Shown piece by piece: positions 45,046-53,764 of a DNA stretch of 64,000 nt. The stretch comes from Motiliproteus sp. SC1-56. Its GTDB lineage: Bacteria; Pseudomonadota; Gammaproteobacteria; Pseudomonadales; Balneatricaceae. The notes below the pieces were generated by a model. It searched no databases. It was not told where the DNA came from and was given only the letters and a program-made list of their open reading frames with translations. Numbering within the stretch: position 1 is the first letter of the stretch; each line of letters begins with the position of its first letter. Position numbers and translations under genes: made by a program. The stretch spans positions 62,001-126,000 of the forward strand of contig NZ_JAEMGS010000006.1 in the NCBI RefSeq assembly GCF_017309075.1. The letters run 5' to 3'.

Positions 45046-45786
45046 ATGCCCCCTGAAGAACTTTTAATTTTTTTGTGCTTTACCCTGGCGGCCAGTTATA
45101 TCCAAGCAGTCGCAGGCTTCGCGTTCGGTTTGATTCTCATGGGCGCGGCCAGCGTGCTGGGCCTGGCACCGATCGGTTTCGCCGCTATCGTGGTGAGCTT
45201 CACCTCACTGGTCAATATCCTGGTGGCGCTCAGAGGGCGGCGCCGGCAGATCCTTGGCGACGTCGCCGTGGCCCTGCTGGTCGGGCTGGTGCCGGGGCTG
45301 GCGCTCGGGGTCTGGCTGCTGGCTTACCTCAGCAACCACGCGACCGACGCCTTGCGCCTGCTGCTGGGGCTGACCATCCTGGGCGGCGGCCTGGTGCTGA
45401 TGCTACGCCCCTCTCCCTACCGCCAACGGTCGAGGGGCTGGACCTTCGCCCTGACCGGTTTTATGGGCGGGGTCTCGGGAGGTCTGTTCAGCGTCGCCGG
45501 CCCCCCCATTGTCTTTCACCTCTACCGTCAACCCGAGGTCATGCTACGGCTCAGTTCGACCCTGTTGATGGTATTCGGGGTCGCCACCCTCGGCCGTATC
45601 CTTCTGGTCGGCCTGCAAGGCCAGATCACCGAGGCGGTGCTTACCACCAGCGCACTGGCCATCCCGGTGGTAGTGGCTGGCACCCTGGCCGGACGCCACT
45701 TCCCGCCTCCGCTTTCGGAAACGGAGTTAAGGCGCCTGTGCTTTCTGTTGCTGACGTTCACCGGTGGAGCGCTGGTTTTCGGTTGA
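45046..45786 (+). CDS. TauE/SafE family sulfite-exporter-type membrane protein
   Basis: 246 residues with about eight membrane helices in the two-fold TauE/SafE layout (AASYIQAVAGFAFGLIL near the N-terminus and GFMGGVSGGLFSVAGPPIVFHL in the second half). Family members export sulfite or organic sulfur anions. The substrate cannot be judged from sequence. No linked sulfur gene is present. Weak Shine-Dalgarno. Confidence 0.85.
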   Translation: MPPEELLIFLCFTLAASYIQAVAGFAFGLILMGAASVLGLAPIGFAAIVVSFTSLVNILVALRGRRRQILGDVAVALLVGLVPGLALGVWLLAYLSNHATDALRLLLGLTILGGGLVLMLRPSPYRQRSRGWTFALTGFMGGVSGGLFSVAGPPIVFHLYRQPEVMLRLSSTLLMVFGVATLGRILLVGLQGQITEAVLTTSALAIPVVVAGTLAGRHFPPPLSETELRRLCFLLLTFTGGALVFG

Positions 45787-45833
45787 GCAGGTCACTGGCT
45801 ACACTGTGGAGCAGCCCCCTCCGCGGAGTCCGC

Positions 45834-46148
45834 ATGAGAAGCCAGTCCGTTACGACCCTTATCGCACTGTTACTGGTCAGCGGCTGCGTCTATTACCCGC
45901 GGCAGATCCAGGCGTATGACCCCGCGTGTCAGATCGTCGCCCGCAAGCTGGTACTTGAAGGCAGCAGCGCCGGCTATATCAACTTCAGCTGCACCAATGA
46001 AGCCTGCCTGCTGCCACTGATCCCCGCCGCAGCCTCAGCGGTGATATCCGGCTCAATCGTGCTCGTCGGCAATGTCATCTACTGGCTGGAGCGACAAGGC
46101 CGCTGCCGTCCGACGACTTCGGCGCACTTTCCCCGGGCAGGGGATTAA
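45834..46148 (+). CDS. Small putative lipoprotein
   Basis: 104 residues. Signal peptide with lipobox LLVSGC (Cys near residue 18), a short soluble domain with four Cys (one possible pair in CTNEACLLPL), a hydrophobic stretch (AASAVISGSIVLVGNVIYWL) and a polar end. The start is ATG 45834, shortly after GCGGAG. Such short lipoproteins with a C-terminal hydrophobic segment are common and unassigned. Confidence 0.7.
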   Translation: MRSQSVTTLIALLLVSGCVYYPRQIQAYDPACQIVARKLVLEGSSAGYINFSCTNEACLLPLIPAAASAVISGSIVLVGNVIYWLERQGRCRPTTSAHFPRAGD

Positions 46149-46202
46149 TCCCAAGGCGCTTTGTGTGTACACTAGCATCCCCTTTGTTTTTGTAAGTTTT
46201 TT

Positions 46203-47309
46203 ATGCTGCGTGCGCTCGCCATTCTTCTCACCTGCCTCAGCCTGCTCCTTGGGCTTGAATCAGCCCACGCGCTGCCCCGCCAGGCGTACTGGCTGCTGGA
46301 ACAGTTTTTCAGCCAGCACCCGCAAGAGGCGGCGCGCCACAGGGCCTTCGAACAGCAGGTCAACCCCCCTCCCCGGGCTCTGAGCATTGAGCAACCACGC
46401 CCTGTACGCATTGCCGCCATTTATCCGGGAAATCAGGTCTCAGACTACTGGCGCCTCAATCTAGAAGCATTCCGCCACCGCCTGGACCAGCTGGGTCTGG
46501 ACTATCGCCTTGAAAGCTACTTCAGCCGCCCCGCCACCGAGGTCGCCTTGCAGGAGCAGCAGTTGGTGGAGGCCCTCTCCACCGATCCCGATTATCTGCT
46601 CTACACCCTGGACAGCACCCGCCAGATGCGCAGCATTGAGCGCCTGCTCTCCCAGGCCCGCCCCAAGATCATCCTGCTCAACATCACCACACCGATCCGC
46701 GCCTGGGAAAGCAACCCGCCCCTGATGTACGTGGGGTTTGACCACCACCAGGGCACCCGCCAGCTGGCCGACGCTATCCTCGAACAGGCCCCGGCACCCC
46801 GCAAGTTTGTCATCCTTTACCGGGACCGGGGCTATGTCTCCGAGGCCCGGGGCGGCACCTTCTTGAATATTCTTAACGCGCGCGGCATCGCGCCGCTCTC
46901 CAGCTATTACACCGAGGCCGACCGTGAGTCGGCCCGTGTCGCCGCCCTGGATGCCCTGGAGCGTCACCCCGACCTTGAATTTATCTTTGCCAGCTCCACA
47001 GACGTGGCGCTGGGCGCCGCGGATGCGCTCAAGGCCAAGGGCCGGGGTGGCGAGGTACAGATCAATGGCTGGGGCGGCGGCGAGGCTGAACTTGAGGCCC
47101 TGCAAAAGGGCGAACTCAACCTGACCGTCATGCGGATGAACGACGACAACGGCATCGCCCTCGCCGAGGCCATTGCCAACGACATACAGGGAAAACCGGT
47201 TCCCCAGGTCTACTCCGGGCGTTTTACCATTGTCACCGACCAGGACGGCGCGCAGGCCATTGAAAAGCTGCGTAAAGATGCCTTCCGCGCCTCCCTCTTC
47301 AAGGACTGA
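46203..47309 (+). CDS. Periplasmic sugar/AI-2-type binding protein (LuxP-like)
   Basis: 368 residues: signal peptide (to about ESAHA, residue 23) and a periplasmic-binding-protein fold of the ribose type, with VRIAAIYPGNQVSDYW, MYVGFDHHQGTRQLADAI and ASSTDVALGAADALKA. The order (binding protein, then a membrane histidine kinase) and size resemble LuxP, which binds autoinducer-2 and controls LuxQ. The ligand here is unproven; a sugar is as likely. Two bases separate it from the kinase gene. Confidence 0.8.
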   Translation: MLRALAILLTCLSLLLGLESAHALPRQAYWLLEQFFSQHPQEAARHRAFEQQVNPPPRALSIEQPRPVRIAAIYPGNQVSDYWRLNLEAFRHRLDQLGLDYRLESYFSRPATEVALQEQQLVEALSTDPDYLLYTLDSTRQMRSIERLLSQARPKIILLNITTPIRAWESNPPLMYVGFDHHQGTRQLADAILEQAPAPRKFVILYRDRGYVSEARGGTFLNILNARGIAPLSSYYTEADRESARVAALDALERHPDLEFIFASSTDVALGAADALKAKGRGGEVQINGWGGGEAELEALQKGELNLTVMRMNDDNGIALAEAIANDIQGKPVPQVYSGRFTIVTDQDGAQAIEKLRKDAFRASLFKD

Positions 47310-47311
47310 GT

Positions 47312-49114
47312 GTGAGTCGCACCTACTCCATCTTCACATTACTGGGAGGCGCCCTGCTGCTGGCAGTCTTCCTGCTCACCTCAAGCCTGCTCTATTTCCA
47401 GTACCAGTCGGGCCGAGCCCTCATTGAGCGGGAGATGGAAAGCCGGTTTCGGCAAAAGCACGCCCTGCTTCAATCGGTATTACACGGAAAGCTTGGGCAG
47501 CTTCAGAACCAGCTCTACCAACTCGTGGAGCACCTGCCAAAGGAGCAAGGAGAGGATGCTTACGCAGACTACCGGGTGCAATTGGATCAGCTGGCCGCCA
47601 CCAAACGACTTCCCCAGTACGACCTGCTGATCCTGTCCGACGAGCACGGACATGGCTGTGTTGACTACAGCCCGGCTTTTCTTCGCCACGGAAGCAACTG
47701 CCGGCAGATCATTTCACAGTACCGAGGCAACTCAGACCACTGGCACCGGTTTAGCCGTGGTGAGGAAGAACCTCCCCGTGTCGGCCTCTTTACCCGCGAG
47801 CCCCTGCTGACCCGCACTGGCCGGGTAGCGGGCTTTGTTTATGGCGGCATTGAGCTGACCAACAACCTTTCGCTGGTCACAGAAGCCAGAGCCTTGGCCG
47901 ACAGCCCGGATGGAGCCCTGGGGCTTGGCTTCGGGGACGCGCTGCTGGTCAGCACCGCCCCCTCGGAAAGCGCTGAGACCCAGGCCCTGCAACGGCTGCT
48001 TGAAACGCCAGCCCAGATACGCTTCCAGGACCGTGATTTCACCGCCAGCGGGCGGAGAATCGCCTTGCCCGGGGACCGCAAAACGCAGCTGAAGTTTCTG
48101 GCGGTGATCAGCAACGACAGCGCCCGCAACCTGCTGGAAGACCTGGTTGCACACTCCGTGCTGGCCCTCGCGTTCAGTGTTTTGCTGGCAGGCCTGGCGG
48201 CGCTGTTCGCGGTGAGGCTGACGCTGTCCCCCCTGCAGCGCCTGCTGGCCCTTGCCAAAGAGGCGGCGGAAGAGCGCAAGGCCACATTCAGTCCAGGGCC
48301 GGTAAGAGAATTCAACCAGCTCAGCCAAACCATCGCCGATACCGTGACCGACCTGAAGCGTTCGCGCCAGCGGCTGGCCCGCTACAGTCAGGAACTGGAG
48401 TCAAGCAATCAGCAGCTCTCCGACAGCATGCGCCAGAATCAGAGCCTGCTGGACCAGATCATCCACCTGCAGGAGCAGGAGCGCAAACACCTGGCCCAGG
48501 AGCTGCACGACGACTTGGGACAATCCCTTGCAGTGGTGCGCACCGACGCCTACCTGATTCAGCGGATGGTGCCCCCTGAACACGCTGCCTACCAGAGCGC
48601 TCAGTCCATCTACCAGAACGCCCAGGAGATGTACGATGTGGTCTACCGCCGGATTACCAGTCTGCGCCCAATGCCGCTGAACGACCTCGGCCTGGTTGAC
48701 GCTATCCGGTTCATGCCGGCGCTGGAGAGCTTTACGCAGCACGGAATCGCGCTGGAGCTGGTGCTGCCGCAAATTCCAAAAGCCCTGCCCGAGTCGATGG
48801 AGATCAACCTCTACCGGATTGTTCAGGAAGGGCTGACCAATGTACTGAAACACGCCAGCGCCTCCAGGGCCTGGGTGAAACTGAACTTTCACAAGGAAAC
48901 GGTGGAGCTGGAAATCGGTGATAACGGAGTAGGCATCCAGACCCCGGTCGAGCCGCGAATGGGTTACGGTTTCGGTCTATCGGGCATGATGGAGCGGGCC
49001 CGCGCGCTGGGAGGCTCCCTGGAAGTCAGCTCGTCACCTAGCCAGGGAACGCTGTTAAAAGTCAGCGTGCCGGCGCCGGACACGGCCGTTTCCATCTGCA
49101 GCTCGATGGGTTAA
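47312..49114 (+). CDS. NarX-type sensor histidine kinase
   Basis: 600 residues. TM1 (about 8-28), periplasmic sensor (about 30-275), TM2 (about 280-300), HAMP, coiled coil, HisKA_3 with phosphoacceptor H399 in QERKHLAQELHDDLGQ, and an HATPase_c domain with GLTNVLKHA, IGDNGVGIQ and GYGFGLSGMMERA. HisKA_3 kinases normally pair with a NarL/LuxR-type response regulator; none is adjacent. It is preceded by the LuxP-like protein, which probably docks onto the sensor. GTG start after AAGGA. Its stop overlaps the converging next gene. Confidence 0.88.
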   Translation: MSRTYSIFTLLGGALLLAVFLLTSSLLYFQYQSGRALIEREMESRFRQKHALLQSVLHGKLGQLQNQLYQLVEHLPKEQGEDAYADYRVQLDQLAATKRLPQYDLLILSDEHGHGCVDYSPAFLRHGSNCRQIISQYRGNSDHWHRFSRGEEEPPRVGLFTREPLLTRTGRVAGFVYGGIELTNNLSLVTEARALADSPDGALGLGFGDALLVSTAPSESAETQALQRLLETPAQIRFQDRDFTASGRRIALPGDRKTQLKFLAVISNDSARNLLEDLVAHSVLALAFSVLLAGLAALFAVRLTLSPLQRLLALAKEAAEERKATFSPGPVREFNQLSQTIADTVTDLKRSRQRLARYSQELESSNQQLSDSMRQNQSLLDQIIHLQEQERKHLAQELHDDLGQSLAVVRTDAYLIQRMVPPEHAAYQSAQSIYQNAQEMYDVVYRRITSLRPMPLNDLGLVDAIRFMPALESFTQHGIALELVLPQIPKALPESMEINLYRIVQEGLTNVLKHASASRAWVKLNFHKETVELEIGDNGVGIQTPVEPRMGYGFGLSGMMERARALGGSLEVSSSPSQGTLLKVSVPAPDTAVSICSSMG

Positions 49115-51027
49115 TCGGCCGCAGGATGAATCCAGAGAACCGGCTCCTTGGCCGCGGCCGCCGGTGCCGGCAGTTCCTGGTAGTACCCCAGCCAATCGGC
49201 GTCGAGCGGTCCCAGATGGGCCACCAGGTCACAGGGGTCTGCGCCTTGCTGGGCAATAAACCTCAGGTAAGCCGCAAAGAGGGTACGCCGGCTTATCCCG
49301 GCAGCCCCGGGCAGTCCTGCGTCGAAGGCCGCGCAGCTGATCAGGGTATCGATTCCCTCACCGCCCAACGGGCGACCGTGACGATCTCGCCAGAGCGGAC
49401 TTTCTAGGTCTAAGCCCCGTGCACCGGCCAGACAGCAGGTCGCTTCACTCAGTTGCAGCTGCCCCTCTTGCGCCCCGGCAAGCTCGATTCCACCGGGTCC
49501 GAAGGCCGAGCCCCGCAAGCCGCTGAGGCGTTGCGGCTGCACGCCGCTCAGCAACAAGCGCACCGCCAGTTCGGCACCGTCATCGGCCGCCTCCACCAGG
49601 GCACGACACTCTTGCGCTGTCAGTATCCGGTCCCCCTCGGGGATCGCATCGGGCAGCGCCATTGCCGGTTCACGCACCAGTTTTTCCGGCTCGCTCATGG
49701 GCAGCCCCATCCCACCTGCAACCAAGATGTCGGGGCCCTCTCGCGGAGTGAGCAGGCGGTAAAGAGAGACCACCAGCAAGGCAAAACCAAGCGCTGCCGC
49801 GAGACTGATGCCCGTATCGCGCCAGTAGTTCGGCGCGTAAGGCTTGCGTGGGGTGTAGGGTGGCTCCAGCAGTTCAATATCCATGCGATGAGGCGCCTCT
49901 ACTTCGAAGGCGACCAGCCGGTCCCTCAGTTGCTGGGCCTGCTCCTCTAGGGCAGCCATCTCGGTGCTCATACCCGCAAAGGTCTGGAGCTGGGTGCTGG
50001 AGGTCTGAACCTGCCCTTGCATGGCGTTGAGTTCCCTGGCAAGGCGACTCTCCCGATCCCTTGCACTGGCCAGGGTGCGGTCGGCCTCGGCCAGCGACGA
50101 GCGCTGACTATCCAGGCGCAGGCGTTCTGATCTTTCCCGTATCAGGCCCAGCTTGCGCTCAAGCGCCTGCACCTGCGGATCCATCGCCAGGTACTGTTCA
50201 GTAAACCGCTGCCGATAATCTTTCAGGGTTTCTTCCAGCTCGGTCGCGCGCTGGCTGAGCTGGTCCAACCCCCGCTGGTCCTGGGGCCGAATCCAGGTTT
50301 CCCCCCGCTCAATGGCTCGTTGCAGCGCCTGGCGCTGCGAGGCCGCTTCCGCCCGCGCCTCCGCGGCGCGGTCAAGAGCAGCCCCCAGAGCCTTAACCTT
50401 GGCCAGGGCCCTGTTTTCATCCCGCTCCAGGGAAACGATGCCATGTTGCAGACGGAATGCCTCCATCGCCTCCCGGCGCTCGGCAATGCGCTCCTCCAGA
50501 TCCTGCAGCTGCGCCTGGAGCGTGGTGCGGGTATCGAGCGTGGCATCGGAGCGTTCGCCCACGAAACGCTCCCGGTAGTGCTCGATCCAGCCCGCCAGGG
50601 CCGGCGCCAGAAGCGCGGGATCCTCACCCACCGCCTCCAGCTCCAGCAAGCGGCTCTGCTCCAACAAACGAACCCCGAGCATCGCGCTCAGGCTTTCAGT
50701 ATCCACGCCGAACCCATGGGCGCCCAGTTGCTTGCCAACCTCCTCCAACAACTGATACCCCAGCAGGCGGTGCCGGTGAATCACCAGCTGTTCACGGACA
50801 AAGGCTTCGGGGACCGGCTCTGCCTCACTCGCAGCCACCGAATCCACCCGTATCAATGCGGTGCTACGGTACACGGGGTCACGCAGCCAGGTATACGCCA
50901 ACGCCAATACCGCGGTGATCAGAAAGCTGAAGAGAAAAAGGCGCCCTCGCGTCCGCCGCTGGGATGGGAAAGCCAGTGGTTGGACCCCGGCCATGGGTCC
51001 TTCATCAAATACCTGGGTCGAATGCAT
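49111..51027 (-). CDS. Wzz/GumC-like polysaccharide chain-length protein with recombinase-like C-terminus
   Basis: 638 residues. N-terminal TM (about 30-46), a periplasmic Wzz domain with long coiled-coil helices (about 150-380), the Pro-rich PYTPRKPYAPN and a second TM (about 405-425), as in Wzz/GumC exopolysaccharide co-polymerases; no tyrosine-kinase domain. The cytoplasmic tail (about 466-617) resembles a tyrosine recombinase catalytic domain (ILTAQECRALVEAA, LLLSGVQPQRLSGLRG, RTLFAAYLRF and HLGPLDADWLGYY) but lacks the first catalytic Arg (Q497) and the HxxR His (I578). No polysaccharide genes lie next to it. AGGAGG precedes the ATG. Confidence 0.8.
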   Translation of the reverse strand: MHSTQVFDEGPMAGVQPLAFPSQRRTRGRLFLFSFLITAVLALAYTWLRDPVYRSTALIRVDSVAASEAEPVPEAFVREQLVIHRHRLLGYQLLEEVGKQLGAHGFGVDTESLSAMLGVRLLEQSRLLELEAVGEDPALLAPALAGWIEHYRERFVGERSDATLDTRTTLQAQLQDLEERIAERREAMEAFRLQHGIVSLERDENRALAKVKALGAALDRAAEARAEAASQRQALQRAIERGETWIRPQDQRGLDQLSQRATELEETLKDYRQRFTEQYLAMDPQVQALERKLGLIRERSERLRLDSQRSSLAEADRTLASARDRESRLARELNAMQGQVQTSSTQLQTFAGMSTEMAALEEQAQQLRDRLVAFEVEAPHRMDIELLEPPYTPRKPYAPNYWRDTGISLAAALGFALLVVSLYRLLTPREGPDILVAGGMGLPMSEPEKLVREPAMALPDAIPEGDRILTAQECRALVEAADDGAELAVRLLLSGVQPQRLSGLRGSAFGPGGIELAGAQEGQLQLSEATCCLAGARGLDLESPLWRDRHGRPLGGEGIDTLISCAAFDAGLPGAAGISRRTLFAAYLRFIAQQGADPCDLVAHLGPLDADWLGYYQELPAPAAAAKEPVLWIHPAAD

Positions 51028-51264
51028 TTCGCGCCTCCTGCGATGCCCCTATTGAAGATAGCAGCAGTTCGGCAACGGGCAGGTAGGGATAGAGGCTGAT
51101 GAAAAAACGCTCCCGGACGCCGCACACTGACGTGCCTGCGATCGACACCCAGGCTCCTGCCCCGGCTTGAGTCATTAAAGGACCGGCCAAGCCCAAGTAC
51201 CGCTGTCCATAAGCTATCTTGAAAGGTGCCCTGCCCCCTCACCACTCGACCGCAAGGAGAAGCC

Positions 51265-51618
51265 ATGTCCGACAACACCAGCGGCTGGGAAGCCAGCCTA
51301 AAACCCGTACTCGATATCTCGGAGGTTAACCGCCAGGCCCTCGAGCGGGTCACCGCCCTGCAGACCAAGTGCCTGGGAGACCTGCTGGAAGCCAATATGA
51401 AGCAGATGCAAGCGGTGATCGGCAGCAATCCGCAGGCACTAGGCACACTCCAGATGGACTACTACCGGGAAATGGAAGCCAAGGTTCAGGAAACCGCGGA
51501 AAAGGAGCTCAGTGCGCTGGCCGAGGCCCGCGAAGCGATCACCAAGATCATGGAGGAGAGCTACCAGCATCACCGGCGCTTTTTTACCGAGCTTTACCCC
51601 AACCCGGACACCCTCTGA
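51265..51618 (+). CDS. Phasin-like protein
   Basis: A 117-residue helical, amphipathic protein without signal peptide, with a long coiled-coil-like middle (QALERVTALQTKCLGDLLEANMKQM) and a repeated pattern of Glu/Ala/Lys. This fits the phasin_2-type, which covers polyhydroxyalkanoate granules. No PHA synthase is near, so the role is inferred. ATG 51265 lies 4-5 bases after AAGGAGA; an upstream ATG at 51226 is not supported. Confidence 0.65.
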   Translation: MSDNTSGWEASLKPVLDISEVNRQALERVTALQTKCLGDLLEANMKQMQAVIGSNPQALGTLQMDYYREMEAKVQETAEKELSALAEAREAITKIMEESYQHHRRFFTELYPNPDTL

Positions 51619-51640
51619 ACGTCACTCGGAACAAAGCCCA

Positions 51641-51670
51641 AAAAAAAAGCAGGCTAAAGCCTGCTTTTTT
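51641..51670. terminator. Bidirectional terminator between phasin-like and cold-shock genes
   Basis: An A-run, AGCAGGC, loop TAAA, GCCTGCT and a T-run form a symmetrical stem that ends both converging genes. Confidence 0.92.
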
Positions 51671-51690
51671 ATGAAATCAGAAGCTGACGC

Positions 51691-51900
51691 TTAAAGCGCA
51701 GTGACCTGATCTGCCTGGGGGCCTTTCTGGCCTTCCACTTCGACAAAGCTCACAGCCTGGCCTTCGTGGAGGGTGCGACGCCCTTCACCCACGATGGACC
51801 GAAAGTGGACAAAGAGGTCTTTACCGTTTTCACGCTCAATGAAGCCGTAGCCCTTTTCGTCGTTGAACCACTTAACGGTGCCATTTTGCTTTTCAGACAT
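51691..51900 (-). CDS. Cold-shock domain protein
   Basis: A 69-residue single-domain CspA-type RNA/DNA-binding protein with both RNP motifs (KGYGFIE and DLFVHF) and GTVKWFN at the N-terminus. Members melt RNA structure at low temperature or regulate transcription. About 200 bases of upstream sequence up to the next minus-strand gene could hold the long leader typical of cold-induced csp genes, but no known cold box is recognised. Confidence 0.94.
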   Translation of the reverse strand: MSEKQNGTVKWFNDEKGYGFIERENGKDLFVHFRSIVGEGRRTLHEGQAVSFVEVEGQKGPQADQVTAL

Positions 51901-52099
51901 GCTTTTCTATCTCGCCTATTAGTTCACATTGCCCCGGAGCGTCCCGAGAGGTTTAGCTTAGGTATCGGAGGTGGGCAAGGGTACGACGGCAGGGTTCAAT
52001 TGAACGGTCCACAGGTACACGGTTTGCACAACTTTAATACACTAACAGCTGAACTATACGCCCGGCTTCTTGGTTCCACAACTCGAATCGCCCTCTCAT

Positions 52100-53764
52100 C
52101 TATTCCGGGTTGGCCGTAAAAACGCGGTTTCGTCCCTCTCCCTTGGCCTGATATAAGGCCCGGTCGGCCGCCTCGAGCAGCGCTCTCGCCTCGCCTTGCC
52201 CTGCGGACACACCGAAGCTGGCCGTCACGCTCAGGCCATCGACGTCAAGACCGGCGATACTGGCCCGCAGCTGTTCAGCGCCGGCTTTCGCCTCGACAAT
52301 GCCTATCCCGGGCATGATGATCACGAACTCCTCACCGCCGTATCGACAGAAAACATCCACCGATCTCAGCCCCTCGCGAACCCTGGCCGCGACCTCGCAG
52401 AGTATGCGATCGCCCTGGTCATGCCCATGACGGTCGTTAAACTGCTTGAAATGGTCGACATCAAAAATCACCAGCGCCAGATCCCGCTGGTAGCGCCGGG
52501 CCAGCCGCAGCTCCTGCTCCAGCTGCTGGTCGAAATAACGCCGATTGTAAAGCCCGGTCAAGGGGTCGGTGCGGGACTCGTGCTCAAGTCGCGCCTGCAA
52601 CACCGTCTCCTCTGTGATGTCACGAATCAATGCCGCCGACCCCAGGGTACGGCCGATGTCATCCCAGATGGTGGCCAACTGCACACTGAGCGTGCGCCGG
52701 TTATACTCGATCACGGCCGCCTCCGGCACTTGGGATCGGGCAGCGGCCAGACGCCCATCAATCCACTCAGGATCATCGAACAGGGTACTCAACCCCCCTT
52801 CACTGATCTGCGCCGCGCTCTTGCCCAGCAGCTGTTCGGCAGCGGGGTTTACCAGAACCACTTGACCGCGTTCATCCGTCGCCACCATGCCCTCTCTGGC
52901 GCCCAGGATGATCGTGGTCAACTTGTTCCGCTCCGCCTGCAGGCCGCTGTAGATTCCGGCCAGCCGCTGGGTCATCTGGTTGAAGCTGTCCACCATCATC
53001 GACAGCTCGGCGTGGGGCGGTCGTGATAGCTGCTGGAGAAAGTCCCCCTGCGATACCTGCCGCAGCGCCTGCGTGATCCCCCCCAGCGGGCGAACCAGGT
53101 TTTTAACCACGAAGAGCCGGATCACGGCTACGATCAGCAGCAGGATCACGGCCAGTAAAAGCAGCGACTGCAGGCGGCTCAACGCGATATCAGCGTCCAC
53201 CCGGGCCAGCGAAGTGGTCAGTTTGATGACGCCCAACACCTGCTCCGCTGCGGGGTGGCACTCCTGGCAAACCGGCTCAGAGAAAATCGGCGACAACAGC
53301 GTATAAAGCCGCTCGCCATCGCCCCGCTCGTCATAGTACTCCGCTAGTTTGCCGCTGGAGAGAACCTCCCGGAGCTGGTTGCGGTGATTTTGAAGCCGTT
53401 CCCGGGGGTTCTCTTGCTCCCGCGGGTAGAACATCTCATAGCCGACCGCTTGATTGACGCGATCAATGGTCCGGTTGTCCGCGAACGCCTCGGAACCGTC
53501 CGGGCGCACAACCGCCAGGTCAACGACACCGGGCACCTCGTCAAGACTTTTGGCAAACACCGGTCCCACATCGCCGTACCCGGACAGCATCAGGGTTTTT
53601 AGCCCCTGGCGGGTGCTGTCCACCAGTTTCAACAGGGTCCGTTTGTTTTGCGCAAGCACATCCCGCTCTTCCCGCTCACTGTAAAAGCCCACGAGTGAGG
53701 CAAGGCCGATACCAACCACCGTACCTATCACCACCAGGACCTTGAGATCGATATGCCTGAACAT
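52100..53764 (-). CDS. Diguanylate cyclase with periplasmic heme-c sensor (first copy)
   Basis: 554 residues: TM1 (about 9-28), a periplasmic domain with a CxxCH motif (C166-C169-H170, CQECH), TM2 (about 198-216), HAMP, PAS and GGDEF. The GGDEF site is intact (RYGGEEF) with an I-site RxxD (RSVD) five residues before it. Covalent heme c in the periplasmic domain suggests that redox state, NO or CO controls c-di-GMP synthesis. The start lies directly against the stop of the following minus-strand gene, giving a tandem pair. Confidence 0.9.
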   Translation of the reverse strand: MFRHIDLKVLVVIGTVVGIGLASLVGFYSEREERDVLAQNKRTLLKLVDSTRQGLKTLMLSGYGDVGPVFAKSLDEVPGVVDLAVVRPDGSEAFADNRTIDRVNQAVGYEMFYPREQENPRERLQNHRNQLREVLSSGKLAEYYDERGDGERLYTLLSPIFSEPVCQECHPAAEQVLGVIKLTTSLARVDADIALSRLQSLLLLAVILLLIVAVIRLFVVKNLVRPLGGITQALRQVSQGDFLQQLSRPPHAELSMMVDSFNQMTQRLAGIYSGLQAERNKLTTIILGAREGMVATDERGQVVLVNPAAEQLLGKSAAQISEGGLSTLFDDPEWIDGRLAAARSQVPEAAVIEYNRRTLSVQLATIWDDIGRTLGSAALIRDITEETVLQARLEHESRTDPLTGLYNRRYFDQQLEQELRLARRYQRDLALVIFDVDHFKQFNDRHGHDQGDRILCEVAARVREGLRSVDVFCRYGGEEFVIIMPGIGIVEAKAGAEQLRASIAGLDVDGLSVTASFGVSAGQGEARALLEAADRALYQAKGEGRNRVFTANPE

